Shown here: piece by piece, positions 30,553 to 39,380 of the stretch
How positions within the stretch are numbered: the stretch's first letter is position 1
Layout: every line of letters begins with the position of its first letter
Assembly (NCBI RefSeq): GCF_000711895.1
Contig: NZ_JONO01000025.1
Location: 1-64,000, forward strand
DNA length: 64,000 bases
Direction of reading: 5' to 3'
Source of the DNA: Photorhabdus australis DSM 17609
Lineage (GTDB): Bacteria; Pseudomonadota; Gammaproteobacteria; Enterobacterales; Enterobacteriaceae
The notes under the pieces: generated by a model
Database searches by the model: none
Told to the model about the DNA's origin: nothing
The model's input: the letters and a program-made list of their open reading frames with translations, nothing else
Program-made: the position numbers and the translations under genes

Positions 30553-31814
30553 CTGTCGGCTTTCCTGAAAATAAGTGCACAGTTTGTACCGCCGAATCCA
30601 TAGTTAACATTTAAAGCAGTATCGATAACTTGGTGAGTTCGGTGGGTGTTGGGTACGTAATCCAGATCGCATAGCGGATCTGGATTGTTCAAGTGCATAG
30701 TTGCGGGAATAGTGGCTGTTTCTATTGCTTTGATACAGAAAATGGATTCAATTGCTCCTGCCCCGGCAATAAGATGACCTGTGTAGGATTTTGTACTGGA
30801 AATAGGAACATGGTAGGCGTGCTCTCCCAGGCTCATTTTTAGGACATCAGTTTCGTTAATATCGTTTAACGGGGTTGATGTCCCATGAGCATTGATATAG
30901 TGAATATCTGAAGGGGAGAGTTGGGATTGTTCCAGCGCTGCTTGAATTGCCATTACTCGCCCTTTGCAATCAGGTGCAGGTGCTGTCATATCAGATGCAT
31001 CGGAGCAGTTACCATAGCCGATGACTTCTGCCAATATTTTGGCCCCTCTGGCAACCGCACTGTCATAATCTTCAAGGCATAATACTGCTGCGCCTTCTGA
31101 CATAACAAAACCACTACGGTCTTTGCTAAATGGGCAACAGGCTTTTTCAACCGATTCTTGTTCTTTACTTAGTGCGCCAAGAATGTCGATGCTCCAAACG
31201 ATGAAAGGATCTCTGATACTTTCACCGCCACCTGCCAGCATCATCTTAATGCGTCCGCTTCGGATAAGTTCAAAAGCATCACCGATTGCCATACTGCCAG
31301 TTGCACACGCTGCAACTGGGGTATTCTGATATCCCCGTAAATTCCAATTCATTGAAATAGCTGCCGTGCCTACACTGTGCATGGACATAATATTTGTCAT
31401 GGGTGAGGCAATACCTTGAGTAGCATAGGAATGGTTGTTTTCAACGGTTGCATCTTCCCCACCCCATCCAGTACCAAAAATGACACCTCGCTCAAAAGGT
31501 GAATAACTTTCGTCAAGGGCTGCTTTATCGTTACCAAATGCCATTTTGATTGCATCATCTGCAGCAATCAGCCCCAGTTTGCTGAATCTGGGCAGATTCT
31601 TTAGCAACTTTTTGGAAAATCGTGATACATCAGGAGAGAAAGATATGTTGCCGAAGAATTTTGCAACAACAGAAGTGTCTGGATGGGTTTCCTTTCTGTA
31701 ACCTACACGATAGCTTAGGATCGCATCCCAGATTTCCTGAGTATTCTGCCCAAGAGAACAGATAGACCCATAGCCTGTGATGGCAACGCGGCGGTAATTA
31801 GTTTGAGAATTCAT
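30549..31814 (-). CDS. Beta-ketoacyl-ACP synthase (FabF/KAS II type)
   Basis: A 421-aa condensing enzyme. The catalytic triad is complete: Cys170 in VAACATGSM, His310 in NAHGTSTPLND, and His347 in KSYTGHLIAGAG. It also has the GFGGTNCALIF C-terminus. It extends an acyl chain by two carbons from malonyl-ACP. Residues 106-160 differ from housekeeping FabF (for example GTGWGGEDATVEN), suggesting a special substrate. It lies downstream of a dedicated ACP. Confidence 0.92.
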   Translation of the reverse strand: MNSQTNYRRVAITGYGSICSLGQNTQEIWDAILSYRVGYRKETHPDTSVVAKFFGNISFSPDVSRFSKKLLKNLPRFSKLGLIAADDAIKMAFGNDKAALDESYSPFERGVIFGTGWGGEDATVENNHSYATQGIASPMTNIMSMHSVGTAAISMNWNLRGYQNTPVAACATGSMAIGDAFELIRSGRIKMMLAGGGESIRDPFIVWSIDILGALSKEQESVEKACCPFSKDRSGFVMSEGAAVLCLEDYDSAVARGAKILAEVIGYGNCSDASDMTAPAPDCKGRVMAIQAALEQSQLSPSDIHYINAHGTSTPLNDINETDVLKMSLGEHAYHVPISSTKSYTGHLIAGAGAIESIFCIKAIETATIPATMHLNNPDPLCDLDYVPNTHRTHQVIDTALNVNYGFGGTNCALIFRKADR

Positions 31815-31969
31815 GAAACATTATCTCCAAAAGTAAGTTCCTGGTGACATGCTTTATTTTTTTAATATAACCAAATAATGGAGTTGGTAGATAAAAGCAT
31901 CACAAAAATAAATGTTAGCTGTGTTGTGATATGCCATAGACAGCTAACATCCAAGTGTATTGATAATAA

Positions 31970-32206
31970 TTATTTTATTGCTTCACTAACGTAATTGACG
32001 AAATCGCCGATTGTCGTCGTATTATCCCGCTGGAATTTATCGAAATTTAGTTGAATACCCATTTCTCTTTTTAAAGCAACTTGAATGGATACAAAATCCA
32101 GGCTCACTAGGTGAATATCGTCGAGTAAGGTGTCAAGAGTAATGTCTTCTGGTTCAAGATCAGTTAATTCAGTAATTTGAGATTGCAGTAGTTCAAATAG
32201 TTTCAT
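31970..32206 (-). CDS. Acyl carrier protein
   Basis: A 78-aa acidic four-helix protein. The likely phosphopantetheine site is Ser35 in HLVSLDFVSIQ, where housekeeping ACP has Asp-Ser-Leu; the change of Asp to Val before Ser is unusual. The rest (LFELLQSQITELTDL, then FQRDNTTTIGDFVNYV) fits the ACP fold. It should carry the growing chain for the neighbouring ketosynthase. GGAG-like bases precede the ATG. The downstream gap to the ketosynthase is 155 bases. Confidence 0.85.
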   Translation of the reverse strand: MKLFELLQSQITELTDLEPEDITLDTLLDDIHLVSLDFVSIQVALKREMGIQLNFDKFQRDNTTTIGDFVNYVSEAIK

Positions 32207-32329
32207 ATTAATATCTCCTTAAAAACTACAAAACATTAGTGGAGCTTCGGCGCAGAAATATAGATATCAATGGATATAAAAGAGTTATTCCTGATATGCC
32301 GTCGTTTAAATGTTATTTTGCTGTTATTC

Positions 32330-33514
32330 TTAAGCGTTTAAAGATTGTCCCGAGATTTTCAGCAAGTTATAAGTTTCTTGTTTGATAGCGTTAGCCAGCA
32401 TTTCAATATCATTTTGGCTTGTTGTATGTCCAAAGCTGATACGTACCGCGCTATCAATACGATCATCAGGTAGCCCCATAGCAACCAGAACATGAGAACG
32501 TTGCGTTGATTTGTTATTGCTACAGGCTGATCCTAAAGATAAAGAGACTCCGTGACATAAATCCAGCCTACTAGCTAATGATTCAGCTCGAACCCCAGGG
32601 AAACTTAAATTTAGTGTCCAGGGCGCTTGAAACTCTGGGTTTGTACTGCCATTAACCAGATAGTTAACATGATGCTGTTCCAATAGAGATAGCAAAGTTT
32701 CTCTGAGCGTTTTGTAAGTATCGAAACGTTCTTTCAATCCATTTAGAGATTCTTTAGCTGCCGCCGCCAGTCCTGCAAGGCCCAAAGTGTTCTCAGTACC
32801 ACTGCGTATTCCCTGCTCTTGCCCTCCGCCATGTAACAAAGGGTTTAATTGAGTGCCTGGTGCATGATAGAGACCACCAATACCTTTAGGACCGTTAAAT
32901 TTATGGCCAGAGAAAGATACGGTTGTTATGCCAGTAAATTTGTCACAGTTAAAAGGAAGCTTACCAATAGCTTGTACTGCATCTATATGTAGATAAACGT
33001 TGGCTTCTTTTGCCAATGAAGCGACGGCTTCATAGGGCTGTATCACACCGGTTTCGTTGTTAATTGCCATTAATGTGATCAGTCGTGTTTCGGGTCGCAA
33101 GTTTCTCTCGATGCTTTGTACGCTTATCCGTCCCTGATTATCAGGATCGATCAGCGTCAGTTGAAGTCCGCGTTGCTGATACCAGAGTAATGGCGCCAGA
33201 ACAGACGGATGTTCAATGGAAGAGCTAATGACATGATATGCAGACAGATCTGAACCGGGAAGCGTCGCTAACAGGCTGGACAACGCTTGGTTATTACTTT
33301 CGGTTCCTCCTGATGTAAACAGGATTTGTGCTGGTACCGTGCCCATTAATGACGCCATAGATTTTCTGGCGTCGGCGAGCAGGTTTTTAGCCATGTCGCT
33401 TAAGCTGTAGTGGCTGGACGGATTAGCAAAAATAGACAAAGCGTCTTTAATCGCCAACTGCGCTTTGATACTTAGCGGTGTTGTGGCGTTGTAGTCGAAG
33501 TATAGGCTTGTCAT
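32330..33514 (-). CDS. Cysteine desulfurase (IscS/NifS type)
   Basis: A 394-aa PLP enzyme that removes sulfur from cysteine as a persulfide. PLP Lys205 lies in SFSGHKFNGPKGIGG, the active Cys331 in LGSACSNNKS, and the N-terminal FDYNATTPLS and HIDAVQAIGK motifs are present. It is a paralogue of housekeeping IscS, since the gene lies outside an isc operon. Its start overlaps the IscU-like gene as ATGA, so donor and scaffold are made together. The context with an ACP and ketosynthase is unusual. Confidence 0.93.
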   Translation of the reverse strand: MTSLYFDYNATTPLSIKAQLAIKDALSIFANPSSHYSLSDMAKNLLADARKSMASLMGTVPAQILFTSGGTESNNQALSSLLATLPGSDLSAYHVISSSIEHPSVLAPLLWYQQRGLQLTLIDPDNQGRISVQSIERNLRPETRLITLMAINNETGVIQPYEAVASLAKEANVYLHIDAVQAIGKLPFNCDKFTGITTVSFSGHKFNGPKGIGGLYHAPGTQLNPLLHGGGQEQGIRSGTENTLGLAGLAAAAKESLNGLKERFDTYKTLRETLLSLLEQHHVNYLVNGSTNPEFQAPWTLNLSFPGVRAESLASRLDLCHGVSLSLGSACSNNKSTQRSHVLVAMGLPDDRIDSAVRISFGHTTSQNDIEMLANAIKQETYNLLKISGQSLNA

Positions 33515-33867
33515 ATTTTTCCCTTTAGCTGCTCGAATAACTTATGCAGCATATCAAGGCAGTGTTGCTGGGCTGGTTCTAACTCTCCTAATAACGCATC
33601 AATGCCATCAGGTGATAATGTGTTTAATTCTTCGAGAGTTTTGCCTTTAGCGTGGCGACAAAATTGGTTAGACATTGCCAGAGACGCGGTGCATCCCCAT
33701 GCACGAAAACAGGCATTATCTATCCGCCCCTGGCTATCCAATGTCAGGTCAATATCAACCTTATCACCACATACAGGGTTACCTAACGCCAGTTTAATTG
33801 TGGGTTTGGATAATTCCCCCTGGCAATCAGGATTACAAAAATTGTCAATAATGATGCTATTAAACAT
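33511..33867 (-). CDS. IscU/NifU-N-like Fe-S scaffold protein
   Basis: A 118-aa protein with the three scaffold cysteines: Cys33 in NPVCGDKVDI (with the conserved Asp35), Cys59 in RAWGCTASLAMSN, and Cys103 in QQHCLDMLHK. That matches the IscU layout. It has no C-terminal NifU domain, and the LPPVK motif used by the HscA chaperone is absent in this region, so it may work without HscA. With the coupled desulfurase it forms a minimal Fe-S or sulfur-delivery pair. Extra cysteines at 11 and 15 are not typical. Confidence 0.85.
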   Translation of the reverse strand: MFNSIIIDNFCNPDCQGELSKPTIKLALGNPVCGDKVDIDLTLDSQGRIDNACFRAWGCTASLAMSNQFCRHAKGKTLEELNTLSPDGIDALLGELEPAQQHCLDMLHKLFEQLKGKI

Positions 33868-33883
33868 AATTCCACCTTGCTAT

Positions 33884-35062
33884 TTATACAGCGGGGGTAG
33901 CCGAGGAATCTTCGTCGTTTGACATTTTTTTCTCAAGATTAACCGCACAGCAACCAAACTCTTTAGCAGCAGCGGTGCGCATAACAAACTGAACTCGCTG
34001 AGAATTACGCCAGGATTTGTTAGGGTCAGTGCGTAAGTAGACCAAATCTTCTGTCAGTAACATACCCGGGGTAGAAACAGAAAGAGGGTCCAGAATGACT
34101 AGTTGTCCTGTTTCACCATCAGGTAACTCGCGTGATAAATCATTAGGATCACGGACGGAGAAATGAATATAAGGAGGAACATGCTTATGGTTATATTCAT
34201 CTTCTATAGCAAGAACGTTTGCCTCAACCAGACCGTACATATCACGTGTCCGGGATGCTGGAATTCCCATCCATTCTTCAATATCTGCATTCAGTTCACC
34301 CCGGGAGATCATATCTCCGGTAAAACGTTTCCAGCCGCCCATTGTGATTACCATGCTATCGCGATCTAAAGTGAGCTTGGTATTATTTTCTTTTAGGAAA
34401 GTAATAAAACGATGGATCATGAATGGAGGACCAATTAAATGCCGGGTGAACTTGCCTTTCCACTCGATTAATTGATTCAGTGCATCTTCTGGGGAAAAAC
34501 GATCTTGATTGATCATATAGCGTCGAGTGTCTAATAACCCTGTAAAGAAATTAAAGATTTTGACCAACGCCATTTCGGGAATATCTTCTGTTGAAGGGCA
34601 TAAGCATAAGACAGCACCGCCAGACACTTTGAACATGTTGCGATAATTAGAGTAAACAGCTAATACTGTGTGATCCATAGTCTCGTGGCAACGGCGATAA
34701 ACACTCGGAATTCCACTTGTACCGGTTGAACGCATTTCATGTTCGATTTCAGATAAAGGTTTGCTTAATAAGCGATGACTTTCGGCTGATTTATAAGTTG
34801 CAACAGGTATCAGTGGAATGCGAACTAAATCATTATAATTCTGGATGTCTTCTGGCTTAATGTTTTGCTTTTCACAGATATCTTTATAGTAAGAGTTATT
34901 ATGGTAATGGAAATGAAAAGCATCCTTAAGCAAACAGGTTTTTAATTCTTGTTGCTCTTCTTTAGACAGTTTATAGAGAAAGTCGACATCTGCTATTAAC
35001 CATTTTAGCGGATTTCCTCCACGAGATTTTATACCATCATATATATTTTTGATATTTTCCAT
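33884..35062 (-). CDS. LuxE-like acyl-protein synthetase
   Basis: A 392-aa protein of the LuxE / acyl-activating family. It has a nucleotide-binding loop STGTSGIPS (residues 112-120), a later MGGWKRFTG and RDMYGLVEAN (AMP-forming region), and a cysteine pair at 371-372 in EFGCCAVNLEKKM, near where LuxE carries its acyl-accepting Cys. It should activate a carboxylic acid with ATP and hold it as a thioester. No luxCDAB genes lie here, so it is not the bioluminescence operon. It is probably the first gene of the operon and may supply the starter acyl group. Confidence 0.8.
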   Translation of the reverse strand: MENIKNIYDGIKSRGGNPLKWLIADVDFLYKLSKEEQQELKTCLLKDAFHFHYHNNSYYKDICEKQNIKPEDIQNYNDLVRIPLIPVATYKSAESHRLLSKPLSEIEHEMRSTGTSGIPSVYRRCHETMDHTVLAVYSNYRNMFKVSGGAVLCLCPSTEDIPEMALVKIFNFFTGLLDTRRYMINQDRFSPEDALNQLIEWKGKFTRHLIGPPFMIHRFITFLKENNTKLTLDRDSMVITMGGWKRFTGDMISRGELNADIEEWMGIPASRTRDMYGLVEANVLAIEDEYNHKHVPPYIHFSVRDPNDLSRELPDGETGQLVILDPLSVSTPGMLLTEDLVYLRTDPNKSWRNSQRVQFVMRTAAAKEFGCCAVNLEKKMSNDEDSSATPAV

Positions 35063-35447
35063 TTTTGCATCTCCGGTAGAGTAGATGAATTAATCTTTGT
35101 TTATTATATGTTATAGCAATAATGCATAAATTACGTAGGCAAAAAGGATAGTTATTTATTGTATCATTTTATTGAATAAATCGGCTGTGTTATTATTGCA
35201 GATAACTATATGAATTTATCAATACTGAAAAATTCATGATAAGAACAGCTGATTTATTCAAAATATCCACTTTAATACGAATGTGACCAGTTAATTCAAG
35301 TAAATTATTTAATTATCTTTTATATTTTCTCGAAGTTCATTGTTTTTTAATATATTGAACGGTTTTTATAAAATTTTTTATTGTCCTAAGATTGGGATAA
35401 TGATAAAAATAAAATACAGATAAATTACGAATTAGAAACGAGTACGC
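35063..35447. promoter_or_regulatory. AT-rich divergent control region
   Basis: These 385 bases separate the LuxE-like gene (leftward) and the flavoprotein gene (rightward). No reading frame looks real. The composition is strongly AT-rich, and promoters for both directions should lie here. I found no clear palindrome for a specific regulator. Confidence 0.5.
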
Positions 35448-36533
35448 ATGATGAAAATGGATTGTTTAATTGTGGGTGCCGGTCAAGCCGGGTTAAGTTT
35501 AGCCGCTATCCTCACGGCTAGGAATATTAATGTCTGCATATTAGAGCGAGATGCGCGTATTGGTGATGTATGGCGTAGGCGCCCTGATAATATGTTATTA
35601 TTTACTTCACGCGGTATGACTCAGCTTCATGGCTTCCCATTTCCTGGAATCGAAGATGGATATCCGGATAAAAATGAAGTTGCTGATTACCTCGAACACT
35701 ATGCTATACATCATAACCTTAATATACATACTCAAACCGAAGTGGTTGAAGTGAAGCATGATAAAAATGGCTACCGTGTTAAAACAAAAGATGGGAAAGT
35801 ATTTAACGCACCTTGTCTGGTTAATGCAACGGGGGCTAATCAGTTAGCTGATGTTCCTGCATTTGCTAAGCAACTTTCAGCTGATATACAGCAATTGGCG
35901 GCAGATAAATATCAAGAACCCAGGCAAATTAAAGAAGGTAGTAGAGTCGCTGTCATTGGTGATGGTGCTAGTGGGCGCCAAATTGCTAAAGATTTAGCGG
36001 CTACTACGGATGTGACGTTATTTTGCAGTTCTTCCCGTCCTCTTTTACCGAATAGAATAATGGGTAAAGATATCTTTTGGTGGTTGAGTAAAAGTGGTCT
36101 GTTGTTTGCTAATTATTATAGTCTGGTGGGAAAAATCATGCGGCGGCGTAATCCCATTCCTTGTGGGGATCTAAAAAATCATCGGTTAGCTGCTTTTGGT
36201 GTAAAAATAGCAAATAGACTAGTTGATATAAAAGATAATAAATTATGCGATTTATCTGGTAATCAATATGAGGCAGATACTGTTATTTGGTGCCTGGGTT
36301 ATAAAGATAATACAGCATGGTTGACTCTTCCCGGCGCTGCGGATGCCAACGGATTTGTTTGTAAAAGTGGTTATGCAGAAGGCGGGAAAACACCTTACCC
36401 AGGGTTATTTATCGTTGGGCGGAAATGGCTGAGTAGCCGTGGTTCTGAATTAGTGTTAGGTGCTTATAAAGATGCAAGTCGGGTAGCTAAATGGGTAGAG
36501 AATTATCTGAAAGAGCATGTATCATTAGAATAA
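35448..36533 (+). CDS. FAD-dependent monooxygenase-like flavoprotein (CzcO type)
   Basis: A 361-aa flavoprotein. The FAD site GAGQAG lies at residues 10-15 and a second Rossmann site GDGASG at 171-176 (probably NADPH). The C-terminal FIVGRKW near residue 323 is typical. The layout recalls flavin monooxygenases and CzcO proteins, which oxygenate N, S or ketone groups. It is divergent from the synthetase operon and may modify its product. The start is uncertain: two ATGs lie in a row at 35448 with a weak upstream site. Confidence 0.78.
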   Translation: MMKMDCLIVGAGQAGLSLAAILTARNINVCILERDARIGDVWRRRPDNMLLFTSRGMTQLHGFPFPGIEDGYPDKNEVADYLEHYAIHHNLNIHTQTEVVEVKHDKNGYRVKTKDGKVFNAPCLVNATGANQLADVPAFAKQLSADIQQLAADKYQEPRQIKEGSRVAVIGDGASGRQIAKDLAATTDVTLFCSSSRPLLPNRIMGKDIFWWLSKSGLLFANYYSLVGKIMRRRNPIPCGDLKNHRLAAFGVKIANRLVDIKDNKLCDLSGNQYEADTVIWCLGYKDNTAWLTLPGAADANGFVCKSGYAEGGKTPYPGLFIVGRKWLSSRGSELVLGAYKDASRVAKWVENYLKEHVSLE

Positions 36534-36763
36534 ATGATTAGTACAGGGTAGTAATATTTTACTCTGTATGTTTTATTTGTTATGGATTTGTAATTTATTG
36601 GCTGGTGTTGTTATGAAATTATTCTGAATTCTGTATCATTACTGAAAGCACATAATTTAAATATGTTATTGGCGTAGAATGATACAGAATCTTTAACATA
36701 CTGGTTCTTGATAATAACAATTGTAAATAGGATTGATTTATTTTAGGTAACTCATCAAGAATA

Positions 36764-37600
36764 CTATTTATTCATAACACAGATATTTTGTTTTGGGAAA
36801 TTTAATCCTGTTAATGTTGATGAAAAATTGAGTTGTTTTTGTTGTGATCGGTTCATACAAGCATTTTTTAATTCAGATGGTCTTAATCCATATAGCATCA
36901 TACAGGTACGGCTGAAATGTGCGCTATCGGAAAAACCGCTATTACTAGCTAATAGAGTAAGAGAATCGGACAAATGTATCTCATCAATAGCATGATGTAG
37001 GCGTTTCCATAATAGATAACTCCGGAAATTTGTTCCCATTTTTTCTCGAAATAGATGTAAGAATCGACTTTCAGACAAATAAAGTTGGTTTGATATTTCT
37101 CGGGAAGAGATACATTTTACCGGCAATTCAGTAATAAGAGAGGCCGCTTTCATGATCCTTTTATCCTGATAACAATGACAATTCTCTATTTCACCTAAGA
37201 GGTTATTTAAGATGAAAATATCTGGAGAGGTCTCTGATTGTAAGCAATTAATAAAATAATTTGCTATCAAACCGGATGACTCTTGACTTAAGTATATTAT
37301 ATCTGAGCCTCCCATCTGATGTGATAACAAATGACACAGAGGATTGGCTGGATCTATTAGTAAATTAAAACAAAGCTGTCCTTCTGTGTGTAATTTATGT
37401 TTAATATTAGAAGAAATAATAAATCCATGTACTTGCCGAGATTCATTGTCAGTATCAATCCTCATCGGTGAATTATTCGGTGTTACACTTAATTGTATAC
37501 AAGGGTGGCGATGCCATTCTGTTTTCATATTATAAGAGAAAACTAAATCTTGCAGATGGAACTTATAGAATTTAATAAAATACGGTATTTTATGTAACAT
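36764..37600 (-). CDS. AraC-family transcription regulator
   Basis: A 278-aa protein. The N-terminal ~140 residues form a cupin-like sensor (WHRHPCIQLSVTPNN near residue 30). The C-terminal ~110 residues have two helix-turn-helices, CISSREISNQLYLSESRFLHL and then LLASNSGFSDSAHFSRTCMM, with the family ending YGLRPSELK. It faces the flavoprotein gene convergently. It is the only regulator near the biosynthetic cluster, so it may control it. Confidence 0.85.
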   Translation of the reverse strand: MLHKIPYFIKFYKFHLQDLVFSYNMKTEWHRHPCIQLSVTPNNSPMRIDTDNESRQVHGFIISSNIKHKLHTEGQLCFNLLIDPANPLCHLLSHQMGGSDIIYLSQESSGLIANYFINCLQSETSPDIFILNNLLGEIENCHCYQDKRIMKAASLITELPVKCISSREISNQLYLSESRFLHLFREKMGTNFRSYLLWKRLHHAIDEIHLSDSLTLLASNSGFSDSAHFSRTCMMLYGLRPSELKNACMNRSQQKQLNFSSTLTGLNFPKQNICVMNK

Positions 37601-38302
37601 AATCTTATCCTTTATTAAATTATTGTGTGTTTGAGTTAATTGTTTCCTGTAATTATAATAAATTAATGATATTAATTTTTTAATTTAATGTTGTTGATTT
37701 ATTAAATGATTATTATTGGAAACTATACTGCATTGATATTACTAAATGATTATTATGAAATTGAAATTGTTTCCTATGGTATCTTCAAGAAATAATTCCA
37801 CTATGAGCAAATATCGTTTTGACATAGCATGGGGAATTTTTCACAGCTATGTTTTTAGCTGATGAAATATCCAAAATGATTTGCCTTTGCTAGTCAATCT
37901 TAACAATATTCGAATTTTTCAGTGATAAATATCACTATTCACTTGATATAACTATATACTCGTTATCTTTCAAGTTGCCTTTTTGTTGGCTGCACTCACT
38001 CACCCCGGTCACATAGTTATCTATGCTCCCGGGGATTCGTTCCCTTGCCGTCGCGATGAATTTTGAAATCCATAGGGTATAGATATTTCCTCTAGTAACA
38101 TAATTAGTGACCAAAAATTTAATGATGAGTCAATATTTCATATAATTATTATTGATTAGTTATAACTTATATTAAACATATTATTGTGAAAACTGTATGG
38201 TTATTTTTTTATATTCTTTGTGAATTATGTCACACCAATCATAAGCATATGAGCATAATGCGATAAGTGGGTTATATCAGGCTTGTAATGAATGAAAATT
38301 CA
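37601..38302. other. AT-rich intergenic region with an ERIC element
   Basis: About 700 bases between the AraC-type gene and ilvY without a credible gene. It is strongly AT-rich apart from the ERIC repeat at 37955-38081. The right part leads to the convergent end of ilvY with a weak TGAAT/ATTCA hairpin near 38290-38305. Confidence 0.6.
37955..38081. repeat. ERIC element (enterobacterial repetitive intergenic consensus)
   Basis: A 127-base palindromic element: terminal TATACTCG and GGGTATA, inner CTTTCAAGTTG and TTTTGAAATCC, the central TCACCCC-GTCACATAG stretch and GCTCCCGGGGATTCG. These are the classical ERIC landmarks, and the length equals the standard ERIC. It is an intergenic, non-autonomous repeat that can be transcribed and folded. 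Confidence 0.88.
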
Positions 38303-39184
38303 TTATAGCAATCCCCAAAATGCTTTAATCAAGGGCTCATTTAGCCGTTTTCTCTGTACACATATACCTAACTCGAATGGTTCCACCAGAGAAATATTGT
38401 CCAGCAAAGATATGCGATTGCGTACTGGCTCAGGGCTGTTTTCTACAACTACATTGGGAATTAATGCAATCCCACAACCTAGCGCAACCATAGAAACAAT
38501 CGCTTCGTGGCCGGATACAGTAGCGTAAATTAATGGGTTGTTGATTTGATGGTGGCGGAACCAGTGCTCAATGCGCTTACGAGAAGGACCATGTTCCGGC
38601 AAAATAAAGGGGATAGTATCCCAGTTAGGGTTTTCTTGTGTTACAAGCGTTCGCACAGTACAGGGAAGGGAAGGTGCAATCAATACTAGTGGTACTTTAC
38701 CGATTTTGGTGAAGCTAACATTATCTGGTAGCTTTTCTGGCTTACCAGCGATTCCTAAATCGGCATCATTAGACTGTACTTTATTGACTGCATCTGCAGC
38801 GTCACCAGTAGTCAGTTTTATTTCAACCAAGGGATGTTCTGCCCGGAAACGATCAAGAATCTGCGGTAAGTGACTGTAGGCTGCAGTGACTGAACAGAAC
38901 AGGCGTAACTCACCACTTAGCGATGGGCTTTGTTGATTCAGTGAGTGTTGTAGTTGCTGATATTGTAACAGTGTCTGCTGGGCGAATTGTTTAAGTTGCT
39001 CTCCGGCAAATGTTAGCTTTACCGAGCGATTATCCCGTAAAAACAATGGATGCCCCAGAGTCTCTTCAATGCGCTGGATTTGGCGGGATAATGTAGATGG
39101 ACTGACATGCATTGATTTCGCTGTGCGGCCAAAATGGCAGCTTTCAGCCAGATGCAAAAAAAGTTTGAGATCACGTATATCCAT
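38303..39184 (-). CDS. ilvY: LysR-type activator IlvY
   Basis: A 293-aa LysR regulator with an N-terminal helix-turn-helix (CHFGRTAKSMHVSPSTLSRQ) and a C-terminal inducer domain. It lies divergently to ilvC as in other enterobacteria, where it activates ilvC on binding acetolactate or acetohydroxybutyrate. The ATG at 39184 (MDIRDLKLF) matches the known N-terminus; an upstream ATG would add 12 unlikely residues. Confidence 0.95.
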   Translation of the reverse strand: MDIRDLKLFLHLAESCHFGRTAKSMHVSPSTLSRQIQRIEETLGHPLFLRDNRSVKLTFAGEQLKQFAQQTLLQYQQLQHSLNQQSPSLSGELRLFCSVTAAYSHLPQILDRFRAEHPLVEIKLTTGDAADAVNKVQSNDADLGIAGKPEKLPDNVSFTKIGKVPLVLIAPSLPCTVRTLVTQENPNWDTIPFILPEHGPSRKRIEHWFRHHQINNPLIYATVSGHEAIVSMVALGCGIALIPNVVVENSPEPVRNRISLLDNISLVEPFELGICVQRKRLNEPLIKAFWGLL

Positions 39185-39218
39185 AACCCATTTACCTTTT
39201 CTTATTCTCATAATCAGC

Positions 39219-39235
39219 ATTGCATAAAATGCAAT
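39219..39235. promoter_or_regulatory. Palindrome in the ilvY-ilvC divergent region
   Basis: ATTGCAT, AAA, then ATGCAAT form a perfect 7-bp inverted repeat between the divergent genes; a second looser dyad (ATTGT/TCAAT) lies at about 39240-39260. IlvY is known to bind operators in this region, so both are candidates. Confidence 0.5.
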
Positions 39236-39380
39236 ATAGCATTGTTAATATATCAATTTAAGCAATGGGTTTCATGTCATATATTGAAAGTATGCAGACA
39301 CCTCACATGCTGAGGTAAATATCAAAAACAGTCGCAGCACTTAGATTGCTGAACACAACATGGCAACGGAGTTACTAATG

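Noticed and set aside
33884-35062. LuxE-like gene as part of a bioluminescence operon.
   Set aside because: No luxC, D, A or B genes flank it. The neighbours are Fe-S and fatty-acid-type genes.
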